40,537 nt of DNA from an archaeon (lineage in GTDB: Archaea; Aenigmatarchaeota; Aenigmatarchaeia; QMZP01; JAFGSV01), in assembly GCA_028279705.1 (NCBI GenBank), contig JANQNF010000018.1, positions 1 to 40,537 on the forward strand. The letters are read 5' to 3'. This document shows positions 37,928-40,537 of the stretch, one piece after another; the stretch's first letter is position 1, and the number at the start of each line of letters is the position of its first letter. Below the pieces are notes generated by a model that ran no database searches, was not told where the DNA came from, and saw only the letters and a program-made list of their open reading frames with translations. The position numbers were made by a program, and so were the translations under genes.

Positions 37928-40537
37928 TCAGTCCGCGCCTCCCCTAGCGACACAGACCATGCCACTGCTCCTGCCGCGGCCTTTGCTCTTAACTGTACAA
38001 TCATTTGGAAACCACCTCTCGTTGTCCATCCAGTCGGCAAACACGCATCTCAGAATGCCCCTGAACGCATTCCACCCGCTCCTTGGAATTTCTACATTGC
38101 CGCAGAACTGTCCGGCAGAGCATCCATCGTCATCAACCATATCACCAATTGCCGTATACGGGCAAATATCGTCACCGTCCAGAATGCCGTCTCCGTCAGC
38201 ATCGGCACCGCAAGCATCCTCGTCGATTTCGCCGTCGCAGTCGTTGTCAAGGCTGTCGCACAACTCGGTCGCTCCCGGGTAGACCACAACATTGCTGTCG
38301 TCACAGTCGCCGTCGCACTCGGTATCGTGACCGTCGCCGTCAGTGTCCGTGACTATTTCCGAATAGACCATGCAGGCACTGGTTTCACATGAGCATTCCA
38401 CGAGGCAGGCATTTCCGACATCATCGTAGTCCCTGTACGTCCCGTCATGGCAGTCGTCCATGTAGTCACATTCGGTATGTTCACAATCGCTGTCGCTTTC
38501 GCATTCCGCTCCGCAGATTCCATTGACACAGTAGCTGTTCGTCTCCGGTGGCGAGCAGTCCACGAGGCAGTCAGTGCACGTGCAGTTTCCCGTACATTCG
38601 TTTTGGCATGAGTCAATGACCGAAATGGAATCCTTTATGCGGTCATTGTCATATTCAACGAGCCTCATGCCATCACAGTAGTCATTGTAGGTCTCGCTGC
38701 ACTCGCTGTCATCGCACGTGTAGGTGGCGTCACACTGTGCACCGCATGACTCGAAGCTGCATGCGTGCGAAAGTTCGATCATACCTGAAGTGCAGATGTC
38801 GTTTTCCTCGTCGCAGACGGAAATGAAACCGGCGAAATAATCCCATGTATAATCGTTGCCGTCCGGAACGTTGAAGCACGCCGCTACCGGACTGATGTCG
38901 TTTGCAGAACAATTCGGCGGAGCTTCATGTACGCAGCCGGCAGAAGAATCGCACGTCTCATCACCATTGCACCACAACCCGTCATCGCAGACGACCACTG
39001 CCCACTGGCAGCCGCCGAACGGATCACAGATATCATCAGTGCAGGCATCACCGTCGCTGCAGTTCAGGGATATTCCCGCAGTGCACCCGCTGAACCCCCC
39101 GCATGTCTCATTCCCGTTGCACACGTCACTGTCATCACATAACATGTCTCCTCCTTCGTCAGCCACGCCGTCGAGATCGTTGTCTATCCCGTCGCAGACC
39201 TCAGTCGCATTCGGGTGTGTCTCGTAGAGATGGCCGTAATCAAAGTCGTAATAATTGTATGCTGCTGTAAGATAGTCGAAAGTCTGACTCTTTACAAGAG
39301 AGCCATTGTTCCGGGTCTCGACGATGGCGAGCATGTAGGGACCACCTGTCTCGGCGTTCCTGATAATTTCACCGTCGAACTCAAGGACTGCATCATGCAC
39401 ACCTTCTTCAGAGACATGAACAGCAGAGCTCGTCGCAATATAGCTGCCTTCGTCATCGTAAAGGTGCCCGCTAACAGAATAGTTCCCATCTTCAATAACC
39501 TCGGCTTCAAGTCCGATGCTAAGGTAGTCGTATTTGCCGTCGCCGTCAGCATCCGTCCCGAAATCCCCGACCACCTGCCTGACGAATGTTTTCGGGTTTT
39601 CAAGCTCGTCGATAGAATAATAGCGGGTGGTGTGTGCCTCAACGAGTGAACTTACTTCAAACCCGCCAATGTCTTCATTGACGAGTCTCATGTTTCTGAT
39701 TTCATAGTTGCCTGAATTCTCAATCTTGCCAGACTCGAAAAGCAGCTCAATCTCATGGAATCCCGAATCAAGCTCCACTGAAACGGAGCCGCCGTCGGTG
39801 ATTTGGCCTTCTTCGTAAAGGTGCCCTGTCAAAGTGTAGTTCCCGCTCCCGTCCACCAGCACGCCTGCGGTGACGACTATATAATCGTACAGGCCGTTAC
39901 CGTCGATGTCCACGCCCTCGTCCCGCATGCCAAGGGACAGCCTGGTCATGTGCGCTTCAAACAGCGAAGGATCGTAAGTTCCCGTCTCATGGGAATCGTG
40001 CCATGAAACATCTTTTCCGTTCACATCGATGACACTTATATCCGAAACCCTTCCCGATTCAAACCCCTTCTCAAGCAGCGTATCGCTTGTTAATGCAAGG
40101 ACAACGACCACCTCACCAGATGAAAGATATGTCGAATTGACCAAATGTCCAATGGTGGCGTTGCCTGCAACGAGAGTACCCACGAGCGAATACTCGCCTT
40201 CCACTGTCGCGTTAACTGTGAACTCTACCACAAGCAAGTCAAAGAGACCGTTTCCATCAGTGTCCACTGCATGTTCATCAATGCCCTCGATGACGACTTC
40301 AGGCACGATGAAGTCAGAACTTGAGTAGGCAGACGTCGTGAACAGTTCTCCCGACTCTGAGTAGACAGGATAGGTGATGGCCGCTTCCACGACTGAGACG
40401 GAAATACCCGAAAGGATGTAGGGACCGTCAGCCCCGCCGGAAAAGACGTGGCTTCCATCAAACACTAGGTCAACGTCACTCACGCCTTCGGGAAGGAAGG
40501 CATCCCCGCTGGACGCCGCAGAAACAGGATACCCACT
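37928..40537 (-). CDS. Large secreted Cys/Asp-rich repeat protein (partial, start outside window)
   Basis: The frame is open to the window edge, so at least 869 codons are present and the N terminus, including any signal peptide, is missing. From the N-terminal side there are at least three repeats of about 117-120 residues. Each is built around a calcium-type loop (DTDGNGLFD near 40245, DIDGNGLYD near 39900, DADGDGKYD near 39540) and a beta region ending in SLVGTL, TLTGHLY or SVSGHLY. Next comes a Cys-rich middle part with MopE-type motifs (CDGIDNDLDGVADE near 39170, CDSLDNDCDGEIDEDAC near 38240), then a thrombospondin-type-3-like DADGDGILDGDDICP. Known relatives are secreted surface metal-binding proteins. 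No C-terminal membrane anchor is visible. Confidence 0.8.
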   Translation of the reverse strand, partial: SGYPVSAASSGDAFLPEGVSDVDLVFDGSHVFSGGADGPYILSGISVSVVEAAITYPVYSESGELFTTSAYSSSDFIVPEVVIEGIDEHAVDTDGNGLFDLLVVEFTVNATVEGEYSLVGTLVAGNATIGHLVNSTYLSSGEVVVVLALTSDTLLEKGFESGRVSDISVIDVNGKDVSWHDSHETGTYDPSLFEAHMTRLSLGMRDEGVDIDGNGLYDYIVVTAGVLVDGSGNYTLTGHLYEEGQITDGGSVSVELDSGFHEIELLFESGKIENSGNYEIRNMRLVNEDIGGFEVSSLVEAHTTRYYSIDELENPKTFVRQVVGDFGTDADGDGKYDYLSIGLEAEVIEDGNYSVSGHLYDDEGSYIATSSAVHVSEEGVHDAVLEFDGEIIRNAETGGPYMLAIVETRNNGSLVKSQTFDYLTAAYNYYDFDYGHLYETHPNATEVCDGIDNDLDGVADEGGDMLCDDSDVCNGNETCGGFSGCTAGISLNCSDGDACTDDICDPFGGCQWAVVVCDDGLWCNGDETCDSSAGCVHEAPPNCSANDISPVAACFNVPDGNDYTWDYFAGFISVCDEENDICTSGMIELSHACSFESCGAQCDATYTCDDSECSETYNDYCDGMRLVEYDNDRIKDSISVIDSCQNECTGNCTCTDCLVDCSPPETNSYCVNGICGAECESDSDCEHTECDYMDDCHDGTYRDYDDVGNACLVECSCETSACMVYSEIVTDTDGDGHDTECDGDCDDSNVVVYPGATELCDSLDNDCDGEIDEDACGADADGDGILDGDDICPYTAIGDMVDDDGCSAGQFCGNVEIPRSGWNAFRGILRCVFADWMDNERWFPNDCTVKSKGRGRSSGMVCVARGGAD

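Noticed and set aside
37529-38392. 287-codon plus-strand ORF across the yhhQ and repeat-protein genes
   Set aside because: It is antisense to two supported genes and runs across the gap between them, with low-complexity Val/Ala/Ile content.
37928-40537. Tandem repeats mistaken for a CRISPR array
   Set aside because: The repeated units are about 350 nt, diverged, and encoded in one open frame, so they are protein repeats.

Overview
The window is archaeal chromosome. Core genes are archaeal in type: a stand-alone Kae1, a GTP-dependent dephospho-CoA kinase domain, EF-Tu-like proteins without a GTPase domain, and an AK6/Fap7-type kinase. Most genes have an AT-rich TATA-like box centred about 24-28 nt before the start codon and no Shine-Dalgarno, which suggests mostly leaderless mRNAs. 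The lineage cannot be fixed from this sequence. The organism makes purines by the folate-dependent route (PurN, PurH, FolD, GlyA, FolC) rather than with archaeal PurP/PurO. A MopE-like Cys/Asp-rich surface protein also occurs at one end. A DPANN or similar poorly sampled lineage is possible, but this is a guess.

Layout. 1-14 kb is mixed housekeeping and accessory DNA: a SAM methyltransferase, a CrtC/AttH-like lipocalin protein, a GTPase-less EF-Tu-like protein, an adenosine-kinase-like PfkB kinase, two very small proteins, nadA divergent from an AK6-dephospho-CoA kinase fusion, htpX-uppS, a frameshifted small gene, acetyl-CoA synthetase, a small basic protein, a nuclease-like ORF with an in-frame amber codon, a rhomboid protease, a mini EF-Tu-domain protein, a HEPN/MNT toxin-antitoxin-like pair, and kae1.

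14.6-37.2 kb is a purine/one-carbon supercluster in two arms that diverge at about 25.95 kb. The minus-strand arm reads purF, purL-purQ-purS-purM, purE, purC-purB, a small unknown gene, guaA. The plus-strand arm reads purD, purA, 5-formyl-THF cyclo-ligase, a small unknown gene, glyA-folD-purH-purN, an MBL-fold gene, the fumarase alpha and beta subunits, and folC. Together these encode every step from PRPP to IMP, IMP to AMP, and XMP to GMP. They also encode the folate enzymes that supply formyl groups, and a fumarase that could recycle the fumarate released twice by PurB. GuaB, PurK and PRPP synthetase are not in the window.

37.2-40.5 kb holds a YhhQ-type transporter and the C-terminal part of a very large Cys/Asp-rich repeat protein whose start lies outside the window. 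No rRNA, complete tRNA, CRISPR array or insertion sequence was seen.
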